Shown here: piece after piece, positions 11,349-23,692 of the stretch
How the letters are laid out: each line of letters begins with the position of its first letter
Numbering within the stretch: the stretch's first letter is position 1
Assembly: GCF_020379485.1 (NCBI RefSeq)
Contig: NC_063452.1
Coordinates: 28,650,770 to 28,714,769, forward strand
Length of the DNA stretch: 64,000 bases
Source of the DNA: Brassica napus
Taxonomy: Eukaryota; Streptophyta; Magnoliopsida; Brassicales; Brassicaceae
Direction: 5' to 3'
The notes under the pieces: model-generated
Databases searched by the model: none
What the model saw: the letters and a program-made list of their open reading frames with translations, nothing else
Told to the model about the DNA's origin: nothing
Program-made: the position numbers and the translations under genes

Positions 11349-14300
11349 CTCCCCCTTGGATGCCATAACCAAACAGGATTTGTAGTACGCTTCATGTTGT
11401 CTCATTAAAACCTTATCAGGAAAACCCAGTGGGACAAAACCACGATGAAGGAAAAAGAGTACAACACGCACTACTCCCCCTGATGTGAACCTCACTGTAG
11501 GTTTCTACATTCTACGCATCTGGTGCGTGGTCTTTCCTGTATATGTAGGAAGGGAGTAATCGGTCAAGTTCATTACTAAGCCGTATCTAGACCACTTTGA
11601 CCTCTTAGGTCATTTCTCATGTCTCTTGACATCGAGTGTCCCGGTAAAGCATATGTGCTAAGCAATGTGAATCACATTGTCCTCGGAGATCACTATTGGT
11701 TCTTTGCAAATAGTGTTTGCATGTGTCCATAGTCTAGACGTGATTGTCTATTGTTGACTCTTTACTTTGGTCAGACAGAATAAGTACTTATGGACAATGT
11801 ACTAGACATGGTTATCATGAACCTATGTCTCGATCTGGCCGATCCATGTCTGGGTCATAGACCTCGTCTATACATGTCCACTACTTGTCTCATGAGTGTT
11901 TAAGATCAATGATCATTGATGTGAGTTTATAATCTCTTATTATGGCTCTACGGCCGAAAACACTCTCATGTATCTCACATGTGGACATCGATATTTCTTG
12001 CTTTAGGCAGTACCATATCTATCTCGGACATTGTAGTCATTTATCCATCTCTTGATGGTGTCTCATGACCTCTGTTGCTGTCGATTATATCACACACTGA
12101 AATATATATTATTAGGTCATAGATCTCGGCTCTCACAAGCTTATGGTCTACAATACATTTGTATCCGGTTGATATTTTGTCTCTACTAGCCCGTGATCAA
12201 GAAGAAGGGCTAGACGCCTTTTAGTCTTAAAAGCCGGACGCGTCCAGTATAAGAGCCAGACGTTCTTTGCTGAAGAGTCGGACGCCCTTAGACGGACAGA
12301 GTCGGACATCTTTAGTTTGAAGGGCCGGGGACGGACTCTTTTGGTCGGACACCCACATAGATTTATTCTATGCCTACTAACCTCTTTTAGGTTTAGTATA
12401 ATCACAAGGAAATTCAAATATATAGACTGTATTGGATTGTCTTTTATACAACTCCAAGATCAATGATCATGCGTGATCAATTTCTTTTACATACTATATG
12501 CAGCTGCTTTTGTTCCAGTTCATGAATCAGCTTAGGAACGAAACTGTTCTTTCATCTTATCCAGTGATCCATATGCTGCTTACTACATCATTTGTATCCA
12601 ATATCTTTCTTATGACCAGACCATTTTCAATTTCGAAAATCTGCAGCAACATCCACCACATAGGAGTTTATCTCCTTATAATCTGTTCCTTTGATCTCTG
12701 TGAGTACCTTGTGTAACAAGCTATGATCTAATGCTATTTAGTAGGAAGACATGAACACTCTAGACCTCGTGATCATGTGCCTTCTCTCACGGTTTCTTTA
12801 CCTCACAAGAGCCATCTATTTCACTGGTTTATCAGATGGCGTTTATGTATATGTATATGGCCAATACGCACATCTCTCTTTTAGATACTTTGAACCTCCA
12901 CGTTTTATCTTTTCTAATCTCTATGATCTTTTATGATTGTATGAGTACTCTTTCGTGGGTTCATGATCCTCGTTCATCTTTTTATCTTCAAGTGCTATAA
13001 CTTTATGTATCTTTATACAAATGTGTGTGTGTGTCGACACTTTCATGTAGTTCCATTATTTTCCAGACATGATCAAATCACTTTGAGATTTCGTTATCTA
13101 GGACCTTTTTTACCTAGTAGCTTTGGCGTCCCAAGACTACATGGTTTAGTACCTTAGATGTGTAGCTGCGCAGCCTTTCCTCAATGTCTGGTATGATTTC
13201 TCTTATAATCTCGGATCTGTATTCTATGCACCATTCTTTTCTATCCGAGATTCCTTTATCTTATGGAACACTTGGTCTATCTTGTATAGACTCTATATCA
13301 ACTTGATTATGTCTCTTCTAGGACATTCATTTGGTGCTAAGCCGGTTAGTCATTTCTCGTGTCAGTGTCTGGCATTTCGATTAGCTTCTCAATTAGCTAG
13401 CTTTATATAATCTTTCTTTGGACGTCTTAAATTATAATTTCTAGTCCGAGGATCTTTGCCAAGACAATGATGGTTAAAACCATTCTTACTTTTAACATTC
13501 GTTATCCAGCTTATAATCTTTCTCCTTTAATATTCAGATTCATTTGTTTCATGCAATCCGTACCTGGCCACTATTTGATCACCCATGTTTTGGCTCACGG
13601 TCCTTTGAATTCGTGGAGAAGATCTTATTCTTATATATTCTCAATCCTCTTCTGAGGTTCCATCTTAGACGGCACATATATGTATGTGGTGGTTTATTCA
13701 AAATCTCGTAAGATGGTATATGTCTGGTTTTATGACCCGTATTCAATCTGAGATGGGAATATCTATGCTCACTTATATGGCCTGATGCATATGATCATAT
13801 TATCATTCTATACATGTAAAACATTATGTCTCCAAGCTTATAGACTTTAGAATCTTAGTCTTATAGATAATGGCTTACATGGCCGAACCTTTTATAGGTA
13901 ATGGCTTACTTGGCCGAACCTTTATAGGTAATGGAACGTGTGCGGCCAAGTCACGGTCGAGCCGTTTATTCTCATGGTCTCTTCAGCCGGGTAATGGCCT
14001 CTTTGGTTTGGCTGTTTGTATCATGGCCTCTACGGCCGAGGAATGGTCATTTATGGTCGAGTAATGACCGAGCCATATAACATGGTCTTAGACCATAGTG
14101 GTATACGAACTTGTAGTATTGATCATGGGTTTATCCTCTCTCCCCCTCATGACCATACTATAAGGTCGTGGTTCTTGGGACAATTAAACCTAATGAGTTT
14201 TTTTTTGTGTACATATTTCACAACGTGAGATCTTTTTCGGGATAACTTTGTGTCTTTCCAATCTTTGCATCAGGTTTAGACTTTAGGATGGCTAATCCTA

Positions 14301-14760
14301 TCATGCCATATAGTGTAAAATTTCGTGGTGTTATCTCAATATGGTTACCACATCTCTTGCCTCTTTATCATACTGATCTGTAGCATAGTTTTGATCAATA
14401 GAGATCATAGGTATAGTCTCGACCACTTTCCTTCAAGGTTTTAGGCGTTTTTCTTCTTAAAATCTAAAAGAACTTGTTTCCTTCCTTACCCATTGTTTCT
14501 ACTTGGAAACCATACATTATAACTTCAATGGGTCACATGTTCTTTTGGGTGTGTATAATGCCTTTTAAGGCAATGCCTTAGCCATAGTTTCTTTACTATG
14601 CTTACTATACCCATTCATGATTTCTTACTTGGTTTTATGCCTTTTAGGCAACTCTTTAAAATCATTTATATGTTCAAGTAAGATCATACAAGACATAATG
14701 AAGTCAAAACAAACTTTTATTTATATATAAAAATCGTGAATCATCAAGTAGGTTAAAAGC
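11349..14760 (-). pseudogene. Decayed copia pol region (RNase H, RT, integrase remnants)
   Basis: No continuous frame survives, but order and wording match the better-preserved pol of the copia element at 54543-59406. For example, the RNase H end near 11480-11640 resembles 55160-55330, and an integrase-side segment near 13735-13800 resembles 57615-57690. A GC-rich insertion near 12200-12350 resembles leader repeats ('gtcggacg'). The order RNase H, RT, integrase, gag from left to right is expected for a minus-strand copia element. Confidence 0.65.
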
Positions 14761-14812
14761 AAATCACAAAACAAAGACTTAAAATAAAATTATTAAGTCA
14801 AGATCTTTTTAG

Positions 14813-15430
14813 TTAAATAGATAAGCCGGCCTGTCCATCTATTGCATTGGACACGGCTGTCCTGGATTCATCTTGATCCATTTCTTCAGGATATTTCATC
14901 TCACTACTTTTCTTTAGTACCTTGTCATTCTCAATCACCGTTAGGCAAGAGATCAGGTCATTGTAAGTGGTAGAACCTCTTTCTATGTAGATATGTTTTG
15001 ATAACAAATCTTCTGGATGGAATGTGGAGTATGTCTTGAATAGACAATCATTATCTGTTACCTCTTCTCCACATAATCTCAGTTGGCACACGACCCTGGA
15101 CAAGGCAAAGTGAAACTCGGCCACTGTCTCAAAGTCTTGGAATCTGAGACTCATCCATTCATGTTTAACCTTTGGTTATAATACCATAGTGTATCTGGAC
15201 TTTAATTTTGTCCAAAGGTCACGAGGATTCTCAATATGTAGATACTGATTTCTCAGTTCCTTAGTGAGATGATGGCGCATTATTGTAATGGCTCTTAACT
15301 TTTCACTTTCAATTTCATCATTTCTTTCAATGATACATTTCCCGAGTCCTTTAGACTTCAGGTCAATTGAAGTGTTCATTTCCAATTCTAGATAATTATC
15401 TCCAGAGAGATTTAGAATGGCATAATCCAT
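14813..15430 (-). pseudogene. Copia gag remnant (UBN2-type)
   Basis: Two minus-strand frames (15176-15430 and 14813-15154) together resemble the capsid part of plant copia Gag. The first begins MDYAILNLSGDNYLELEM and contains ENPRDLWTKLKSRY; the second contains FETVAEFHFALSRVV and PEDLLSKHIYIERGSTTYNDL. They are separated by a stop or frameshift near 15155-15175. A zinc knuckle and protease are not visible downstream. The equivalent of the first frame appears again at bases 1-90 in the left copia element. Confidence 0.7.
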
Positions 15431-17052
15431 GAGTTCAAATCTTGGTATCTAAAATCATATTATCAATCAATTCATTGATTTAGAATTCTTGCAACCAATT
15501 TAAATAATTAGTGCACATGATTTCATAAGTCTATTTATGATGCTTAAGCCACACGGCTTTGCAATGTGATGCTTAGGCCATACGGCCATATTAGTGATAC
15601 AACGATCTTAAGGATCGGATCATGATGCAATCCGGTTTATATAACCATCCGGATACTAGGCCACACGGTCAGTTAGATGTGCACTAAGCCACACGGCTTT
15701 CAATCAATCAAGGGCACAAGGCCGCAAGTATGAACAATGTATTAGACCACACGGCCGTATACAAAACGGGATTATTAATCTAAGTGTATTCAATCCTATT
15801 GCTTAGTTGCATATCTATTAAGTTTTAGAATTAAATAATCTAGCAACCTAACTCTCATTCAATATGTAAATTCTTTAAATCAATCTTTCAAACTTTAAGT
15901 AATGAGAGATTTAAGGTTTCAAGGCCTTTAGAAATATCAATCAAGATTAAGGGTTTCAAGGCCATTAGGAATTTTAAAAATCGAGATTAATGTTTTAGTT
16001 TAAACAAGATTCAGATTCAAGTTTTAAAAACAATCCTAATCATAGCTCTAGGTGATCAATCAAACACTTAAGTTTCAAATCAAAATTAAAACCGATTTTC
16101 CAAAATTAGGGTCTTAGGGGATTTCGAAAACTTTGATCTTTGATCAAGGGATTTGATTTGAGATTCAAAAACCTTTAAGGTTCTGATTTTAATTGATCAA
16201 TGGATCAATCTCGTTCTTAGGTTTAGATCGAACTTATAGAGCTTCGATTTACTCATAGGGGATTGATCTATTTAACCTATGGCTTTTAGTTTTAGAGATT
16301 ATCTTTTAAGGTTTCAATCTTTACAAAACAACCAGGTTCGATTCATGTTCTCAGAATTAGGATTACATTTGTTTTGCAGATTGTAGAAACCGGACCACCA
16401 AGACGAACGGATGAACCTCGAGCTGGACGGTACGCGAGCTGGGGCTGAGCGCAAGCTGAGGCTGAGACGAGGACACAAGCTGAGCCTGAGAGCGTCAGAC
16501 GCAAACGGGGAACGCCTAGGATTAGGGTTCGTCAGGTTCGTCGGATGGTGAGCGCCTCTCGCGAACGGGCTGAGGCTGAACGTTTAATCGGGATCGAGAG
16601 CGGAGGCTGAGACGGACGTAAGACACGATCGAGTTTAGGGTTCTACGCGATCTGAGTTGGAGCGGGACGCGTCTTCTTTCTATCGGGTTCGCGGGCGTCT
16701 GTTTTGGAACGCAAGCTGACTGTGATGCCGAATGTGAAGCTGAGGACGTCTGGGATGCAAGCTGAGGATGTAAGAGATCGTCTGAGCTAAGATCGTATCA
16801 GGCTGAGACGGTAAAGCTTGCTGGAACGCAAGCAAGAACAATTTAGGGTTCTTCGGGATTAGGGTTCCAAAAGACCAAGACGGCACCGCGTATTGTTCCT
16901 GTGAGTGAGAGCGCGTCTAAGATCGGATCGACAAACGGTTTGCGCTGCTGGATTAGTCTCGTCAAGAGCTTCAATTTGATATGTGGCTCATTGTCTGGTT
17001 CCTCAGGGTTGGAGAGATCGATCGATTTTAAGTTGCGTCTGGATTAGGGTTT

Positions 17053-17335
17053 CACTACAAGAAAACACAAATTTAACGACGGCGGTTTTCCTCGCTAATT
17101 GTTCGTAAAATTGGGTTTACAAGGAATTAGCGAGGAAACACATTTCGTCGTTAAACGTTCGTCGTAACGCATATTTCCTCGCCAATTCGTCGTAACTTAG
17201 CGAGGAAATGATTTCGTCGTAAAGATGAAGAACAATATTTCGTCGTAAAGACCACGTAAATATTCCACGTAAGGACGTCGCTTCATTTCCTCGTAAATAC
17301 CTCGAAAGGTGCCCCTCGTAAATTAATACATGGAG
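17053..17335 (+). mobile_element. Truncated CACTA (En/Spm-type) transposon end
   Basis: The fragment begins CACTACAAGAAAAC, the typical CACTA terminus in plants. It continues with many short 'cgtcgtaa', 'cgaggaaa' and 'tcctcgta' words in both orientations, as in the subterminal repeats of CACTA elements. The matching end TTTTCTTGTAGTG is not found, so only one end is present. It interrupts the copia leader, which resumes at 'gtctatcgtgctgata' beside the 5' LTR. Confidence 0.7.
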
Positions 17336-17353
17336 TCTATCGTGCTGATAACG

Positions 17354-17685
17354 TGTTGTAATTAGAGAGTTTAGAGAGTGAATATTTCTGTGTTCTTATT
17401 AATGATCAAGGGGGTTCTTTTATATAAGGATTACAAGATGAAAATAAATGGAAAGTATCCAAAACCTAAACTCACTAGAATTAGGAAAACTACGAATACA
17501 TAATAATGGAAAGATTACATCTACTAGGAAAAAGAAAGAGTTTTCTTTTCTCCAAGCTTTGTGGCCGCTTCTCTCTCTCCTGAAGTCGGCTCTCTCTCTC
17601 CTCTTTCTAGGCTTCGGTCATCTCTTCATCTTCTAGATATTGGGCCGAACCTGGTTAATGGCAATCCACTCCATGATTTATAACA
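17354..17685 (-). repeat. 5' LTR of copia element (right on +)
   Basis: This is a 332-bp LTR with TG...CA ends, flanked on the right by AAGTC (17686-17690), the second copy of the target duplication. It is shorter than its partner mainly because of small deletions near the outer end. Confidence 0.9.
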
Positions 17686-17690
17686 AAGTC

Positions 17691-18037
17691 ATATTGGTTT
17701 TTTCCGTATGATATTTGCTCGGACCACAAGTGATTTAATTTGAATTCATTATATATACCATCTGTAGAGCTGTTTGAAAACTATGGTTCTGACTTAAATA
17801 AAATTATCAACGATGAAACTTTCTTTCCCACTAATAGAAAACCTCAAAATTTGTAATCACTCTCCTTATATGATTTTAACTTAGATAATGATGTAGTAAT
17901 CAAAAGACAACTATCATCATAAGCAGCCGAACCAAAGTTGAAAGTCTTCTTCGTCGTCACTCACTCGTCAATTAATTAAATTTAATTAATTTTTTTTTAA
18001 AAATTAAGAGTAGTGTGAAGTAGTCTTTAATGGCTAA
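17691..18037. other. Intergenic DNA between copia and Helitron
   Basis: AT-rich, no gene recognised. The run from about 17920 contains 'cttcttcgtcgtcactcactcgtc', which could be a fragment of another leader, but nothing can be assigned. Confidence 0.3.
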
Positions 18038-19621
18038 CTAGATTTTAACTAAATTATTACAAATGTTTTAAATATATAATTTCTATTTTGGCATTATGTA
18101 ACTATATAATATTATTGTTTATATTTTTTATTCGGCATTATTAATATATAATGATTTGTTTGATACATTTTGATTTGTTATTAATTTTTATTACTTACTA
18201 ATATATTTTCGAGTTAGGTACAATAAAATAACAATATGAAATAATCAAATAGAAAACCTCTTTCAAAATATGTTTTTTTTAATTTATACATTTTGCATAT
18301 ACTATATTTTTAAATTTTATTTATTTATATTATAGAAAAGAAATATGCTTAAGATAAGAGGGGTAGCAGCATCTTATTCTCTTCGCGAGAACTTCCGGAT
18401 CGAAGAAGCATTCGGAACGGGCTCCACGTTCATTTCATTGGTGGAAACGATCCAATCCATTCGGGTCTTCGGTTAAAAACGAATTGATAATCTATATTTA
18501 CATGTCGTGTTTAAAAAAATAATTTTAGTATTTTACAGAATTCATAAGTAAAAACACTGTTTTGATACCCTTATTGTTTTAATAAATTTTATATATAGTA
18601 GTATCTATCATATTATTTTAGTAAATTTTACTGATATAGTATATTTGGGATGTTATGATACTAAGTTTTATTATTTTTAAATTAAGACTTCAAAATATTA
18701 GATTGCTTTAATTTTTACAATATATAGTTAGTTTTTTCGTAGTGCATTTCAAAAAGTTATTTTTTATTATTATCATTTTGACTTTGAATATGTATTTTCA
18801 AAATTTTATATTTTGTCAGGAAATTTTGAAAATTACACAATTATTTTTGAGTTTGGAACATTACATAAATTTTGAATTTTTTTGGTTACTACATTAATAT
18901 CTTATTTTTAAAAAAAAATATTAAAATTTTTGGTAATATTTTTAAAAAGTTCTAAACATATTTTGTTATTATTACAATAAAAATAAATTTATAATTAAAA
19001 TTTGATTTTTCATTAATATTTTAACTAAATTACTAAAATTTCATAGTTTTCTAATATGTTATTTTTTAAATAGTATATGAAGTAAAAGTTATTATATACT
19101 ATTATATTTTGTATAAAAACATATTTTACACCATATATATTGTTGAGAGTTTCAAAATAAATAAATAAATAATATATATTTGTAGATTTAAAAGATTTTT
19201 TTTGCCAACAGATATAAAAGATTAACATATGTTAATTCATTTATTTTTGTAGAAAATATTATATAGTTTAATTTTAAACCATTTTAATGATGAGTGATAA
19301 TTTATTTAAATAAAAAAATATATAAAATTTGTTAATTTACCTATTTTAGTATATTTTTCATATCTAATTCATATAGCGCTGCTATTTTTTTTATATAATA
19401 CATATTTAATTATAGAATTTATAAAAATAGTATAAAAATTTTATTTACTTGTTTTATAATAAAATTTTAGTTAACAATGATTTATATAATAATTTTTTAT
19501 AAAAACATTTTTATTATTAATGTAAATAATCAAATATGTCATATTAATTAATTTTGTAAGCATGTTTTATAATGACTTGTTAATAGTTGATACAAATAGA
19601 ACCCTAAATTAATAAATTAGA
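18038..19621 (-). mobile_element. Helitron-like non-autonomous element, copy 1
   Basis: This AT-rich segment aligns along its length with 53016-54258. Read on the minus strand it begins TCTAAT at the right and ends ...ATCTAG at the left, next to T, which fits Helitron ends (5' TC, 3' CTRR, insertion at A-T). Copy 2 has a GC hairpin just inside the CTAG end; here the hairpin is lost. A GC-richer 133-bp block at 18358-18490 is absent from copy 2. No Rep/helicase frame exists. It ends about 230 bp upstream of the phospholipase start codon. Confidence 0.6.
18358..18490. other. 133-bp GC-richer insert inside Helitron copy 1
   Basis: The AT-rich element is interrupted by a block of nearly 50% GC that contains 'gagaacttccggatcgaag' and 'ggaacgggctccacg'. 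GATAA stands on both sides (18353-18357 and 18486-18490), where the other copy has a single 'gataa'. One + frame is open for about 35 codons. I do not recognise the source; a captured nuclear or organellar gene fragment is possible. Confidence 0.55.
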
Positions 19622-19855
19622 AGGAAAGAACGGGTCAGCAACGGCAGCCAAAGATCTTAAGATTCACAGCTCACTTTTTCCGATTCTTCCGTTTCAAGTC
19701 AACGCTCCCCTTCCTTTCCTCTCTCCTTCTTTCGCAACTTTTTAGATCTCTCTCTCTCTCGTTAAAGCTTCAATCTTTCAATCACAATCTTGATTACCCG
19801 CCAAGTGTTTGATCTTTTTGTGTTATCTTACTACTGAAAGTCTCAACCTTTAGTG
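19622..19855 (+). promoter_or_regulatory. PLD gamma 5' flank and probable 5' UTR
   Basis: About 230 bp separate the Helitron end from the start codon. The sequence turns CT-rich ('ctctctccttctttcgc', 'tctctctctctc') at 19690-19765, typical of plant 5' UTRs. No clear TATA box is seen in the short non-transposon part, so the core promoter may lie at the Helitron border; this is inference. Confidence 0.4.
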
Positions 19856-22800
19856 ATGGCGCATCATCCAATTTACACCGAGACTCTGTCAATGGGAGGA
19901 GGGTCAAGCCACGGTTTCGGCCAGCAACCCGTGCCCTTTGCCACCAGCAGCGGATCTTTGCGTGTAGAGCTGTTGCACGGTAACTTAGACATTTGGGTTA
20001 AGGAAGCTAAACACCTTCCCAACATGGACGGCTTCCACAACCGTCTCGGTGGGATGCTGTCCGGTCTAACCAGGAGGAACAGTAGCAAAGATGAGAAGCC
20101 CTCCAAGATCACGAGCGACCCTTACGTGACCGTCTCCATCTCAGGCGCTGTGATTGGCAGAACCTTCGTGATCAGCAACAGCGAGAACCCTGTGTGGATG
20201 CAGCACTTCGATGTCCCCGTGGCTCACAGTGCTGCTGAAGTTCACTTTGTGGTGAAAGACAGCGACATCATCGGGTCACAGATCATGGGAGCTGTCGGAA
20301 TCCCAACGGAGCAGTTGTCTTCAGGGAACAGAATCGAAGGTTTTTTTCCGATACTGAACAGTAGTGGGAAGCCTTGCAAACAGGGAGCCGTGTTGAGTTT
20401 GTCAGTTCAATACACTCCGGTGGAAAGGATGAGGCTTTACCAGATGGGTGTTGGTTTTGGTAACGAGTGTGTTGGAGTTCCCGGTACCTACTTCCCTTTG
20501 AGGAAAGGCGGTAGGGTTACTCTGTACCAGGATGCTCATGTTGATGACGGTACGCTTCCCAGTGTGTATCTTGACGGTGGTGCGCAGTATAGACATGGGA
20601 AGTGCTGGGAGGATATGGCTGATGCGATTAGGCAGGCGAGGAGGTTGGTTTATATTACTGGCTGGTCGGTTTACCATCCGGTTAGGCTGGTTCGTCGGAA
20701 TAATGATCCAACTGATGGTACATTAGGGGATTTGCTTAAGGCCAAGTCTCAGGAAGGTGTTAGAGTGTTGGTTTTGGTGTGGGATGATCCTACTTCAAGG
20801 AGCCTTCTTGGATTCAAAACTGTAAGAATCTCCCTGACAACAAGAACATGTTATATGTTATATATCCTTTAGCAGCTAGTTGTTAAGCCTGTTGGAGAGT
20901 ATGGTTTTGCTTTGACTATAGAGCATTGTTGACATGTTTTTAGTACTAACTGAAGCAACTGTTCATTTATTTGTTTAATGAAAGATGGTGTTTTGTTGCT
21001 ATGTAGCAAGGAGTTATGAACACAAGCGATGAAGAGACTCGCCGGTTCTTCAAGCATTCGTCAGTGCAAGTTCTTCTTTGTCCTAGATCTGGAGGGAAAG
21101 GTCACAGCTTCATAAAGAAATCTGTAAGAATCTCAATAGTTACTGCATTACTGCTTAAACTCTTCATCATATGAATCTCGAGTGCCATTTTGATGAACAG
21201 GAAGTTGGAACTATCTACACACATCATCAGAAAACTGTGATTGTAGATGCTGATGCAGGTCAGAACCGAAGAAAGATCGTAGCCTTTGTTGGAGGTCTAG
21301 ACGTGTGCAACGGACGTTTTGATACTCCCAAGCATCCTCTCTTCAGGACACTAAAGACACTCCATAAAGATGACTTCCATAACCCAAACTTTTTGGTAAA
21401 CCATTCAAGATTTGGTTTTGCAATGTTAGTTTTAGATTCAATGTGAAAGAAACTTTGTTTTTTCTTTTCTTTTGGTAATAGACTACTGCGGATGATGGAC
21501 CAAGAGAGCCATGGCATGATCTGCACAGCAAGATTGATGGTCCAGCTGCATATGATGTGCTTGCTAATTTTGAAGAACGCTGGAGAAAGGCTTCAAAATC
21601 TCGCGGATTGGGGAAGTTAAGATCGGCTTCTGATGATTCGTTGCTTTCCATAGAGAGGATTCAAGACATCGTAGGACTATCAGAAGTTTCTTCTGTTAAT
21701 GAGAATGATCCAGAGACTTGGCATGCTCAGGTTTTCCGTTCAATTGATTCAAGTTCAGTCAAAGGGTTTCCAAAGGACCCAAAGGAAGCTACTGGAAGAG
21801 TAAGCAAAACTCTGAACATTTTGTAACTTAAGTCTTCTTTAATCACCAACATGTTTCTACTCTCTACTGATTATATATGCTTGTGGTCACAGAATCTACT
21901 CTGTGGGAAGAACATACTCATTGACATGAGCATACACGCGGCTTATGTTAAGGCCATAAGATCTGCACAGCACTTCATCTACATTGAGAACCAATATTTT
22001 CTGGGATCATCATTCAACTGGGATTCAAACAAGGACTTGGGTAAATAACTGTGAGCTTTTAAGGGCAAGTTCAGTTACTCAATAGTTGCTGTAATAACAA
22101 GGAGTTTTGGCAATGCAGGTGCTAACAATCTGATCCCTATAGAAATCGCGCTAAAAATTGCTAACAAAATTAGAGCAAGGGAGAAGTTTGCTGCTTACAT
22201 TGTTATTCCAATGTGGCCTGAAGGTGCTCCAACAAGTAACCCTATACAGAGGATTCTATACTGGCAGGTAAAAATTGTTTGTCCATTATCTGCTAAATGA
22301 TCTAATCTCGATTAATACTGACATCTTTTCATCATATTTTGCAGCACAAAACCATGCAAATGATGTATCAAACCATCCACAAGGCACTTGTGGAAGTTGG
22401 TCTTGATGGTCAGTATGAGCCACAAGACTTTCTCAACTTCTTCTGTCTTGGAACCAGAGAGGTTGCTGATGGAACAGTTAGTGTATATAATAGTCCTCGC
22501 ACTCCACCTAAGTCAAACGCAAATGCAAATGCTATACAGGTATGTGTATACTCCCTCCGTTCCAGATTAATTGTCGTTCTAGAGTTTAGAACTTGTTTCA
22601 TTTTAAGTGTCATTTTATGCTTTTTTATTGCATATATTTGCTAGCTTTTCTAATACCATCCATATTCTTTTAGCTCATCAGTTAACATAGTCAAATAAAC
22701 AATGTAATTAATTAGTGGTAAAATATGAAATTTAATGATTTTCCTAATCTGTGAGAAAATCTAAAACGGCAATTAATCTGAAACGAAACGAAGTGAGTAT

Positions 22801-23440
22801 TATTTTAAATGGATGACTCATGTTGAGATATTTGTTCTCGGTTTAATGAACTCCTTTTGTCATTAAATCCAGGTGCAAGCTTTGAAGAGTAGGAGATTTA
22901 TGATATATGTTCATTCCAAAGGTATGGTAGTGGATGATGAGTTTGTCTTGATCGGTTCCGCTAATATCAACCAGAGATCCTTGGAAGGAACTAGAGACAC
23001 TGAAATCGCCATGGGAGGTTATCAACCACACCATTCATGGGCTAAGAAAGGTTCTCGTCCTCGTGGTCAGGTAAAAGAACAAACTCAAAAGCTGTATGTC
23101 CTTGAAACGTGTCTTAACCATTTGGTTTTGTTGCGATTTCTTGCAGATCTTTGGATATAGAATGTCGTTGTGGGCAGAACACCTAGGGTTTCTAGAGCAA
23201 GGTTTCGAGGAACCGGAGAACATGGAATGCGTGAGACGAGTTAGGCAATTAAGTGAGCTGAATTGGAGACAGTACGCAGCAGAAGAGGTCACGGAGATGC
23301 AAGGTCATCTTCTTAAGTATCCAGTTCAAGTGGATAGAACAGGGAAAGTAAGTTCTCTCCCTGGATGCGAGACGTTCCCTGATCTCGGTGGCAAGATCAT
23401 AGGCTCGTTCCTTGCGCTACAAGAAAACCTCACTATATGA
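19856..23440 (+). CDS. PLDGAMMA1: Phospholipase D gamma, 9 coding exons
   Basis: Exons: 19856-20821, 21007-21123, 21201-21395, 21482-21799, 21893-22040, 22119-22267, 22345-22539, 22873-23070, 23147-23440, encoding 859 residues, the usual size of plant PLD gamma. The enzyme cleaves phosphatidylcholine or phosphatidylethanolamine to phosphatidic acid. An N-terminal C2 domain (about residues 35-190, including SDPYVTVSI and NPVWMQHF) binds Ca2+ and membranes. The two HxKx4D catalytic motifs are intact: His370/Lys372/Asp377 (HHQKTVIVD) and His710/Lys712/Asp717 (VHSKGMVVD). The C-terminus is the conserved LALQEN type. The start [18 protein letters not shown] matches the Arabidopsis gamma paralogues (At4g11830-11850), but which one is the ortholog is not decidable by eye, so the symbol is tentative. 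The upstream GTG at 19853 is not a start. Intron 7 carries a Stowaway MITE. Confidence 0.95.
22551..22797. repeat. Stowaway (Tc1/mariner-type) MITE in PLD intron 7
   Basis: The left end is CTCCCTCCGTTCC and the right end is a degenerate complement (gaaacgaagtgag). TA dinucleotides flank both sides (22549-22550 and 22798-22799), the normal mariner-type target duplication. The element lies wholly in the intron, so it does not alter the protein. A relative is at 51656-51883. Confidence 0.8.
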
Positions 23441-23692
23441 AAGACTGAAGCTTGCCTTGTAGTATCAACATTTGTTTCTTTTTATTTCTTCCACTCCAAG
23501 AAACCTCTCCGAGTGTGATCTGAATGAAAGTGTGACTTTAGGGTTTAGTTGTGCTTTGAAAAAAATTTACGAGATGTAAAGATCTTCATTACAGTTGATC
23601 ATAGTGTGCGTTTTGGATTTCTGCACTAGTGTCCATCCATCTCTAATCTCGTTAGCTTGCGTAACATTTTGGATACATTTTCGTATTCTCCC
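23441..23692 (+). other. PLD gamma 3' UTR region
   Basis: Bases after the stop codon show no frame. 'aatgaaag' and AT-rich words near 23525-23580 could serve as polyadenylation signals, but plant signals are too loose to place the cleavage site by eye. Confidence 0.35.

Larger units (their letters stand above)
11009..17685 (-). mobile_element. Complete but defective Ty1/copia retrotransposon (6.7 kb)
   Basis: Two LTRs (11009-11348 and 17354-17685) flank about 6 kb, and the whole is bordered by a perfect 5-bp duplication AAGTC (11004-11008 and 17686-17690). On the minus strand the polypurine tract 'aagggggag' directly precedes the 3' LTR (about 11349-11357), and the conserved block 'cgtgctgataacg' (17341-17353) follows the 5' LTR, which fixes the orientation. 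Gag-like remnants lie at 14813-15430. The pol region at 11350-14700 is recognisable only by patchy similarity to the copia element at 54543-59406 and has no long frame. A CACTA fragment sits in the leader. The element cannot encode its own replication proteins. Confidence 0.93.

Noticed and set aside
12498..14228. Several plus-strand frames of 60-72 codons
   Set aside because: They lie antisense within the decayed copia pol and have no family features.
18358..18490. Confident call of a mitochondrial insertion
   Set aside because: Composition suggests foreign origin, but I could not match it to any known organellar gene from memory.
19853..19855. GTG as phospholipase start
   Set aside because: GTG directly precedes the ATG at 19856, which gives the normal PLD gamma N-terminus.
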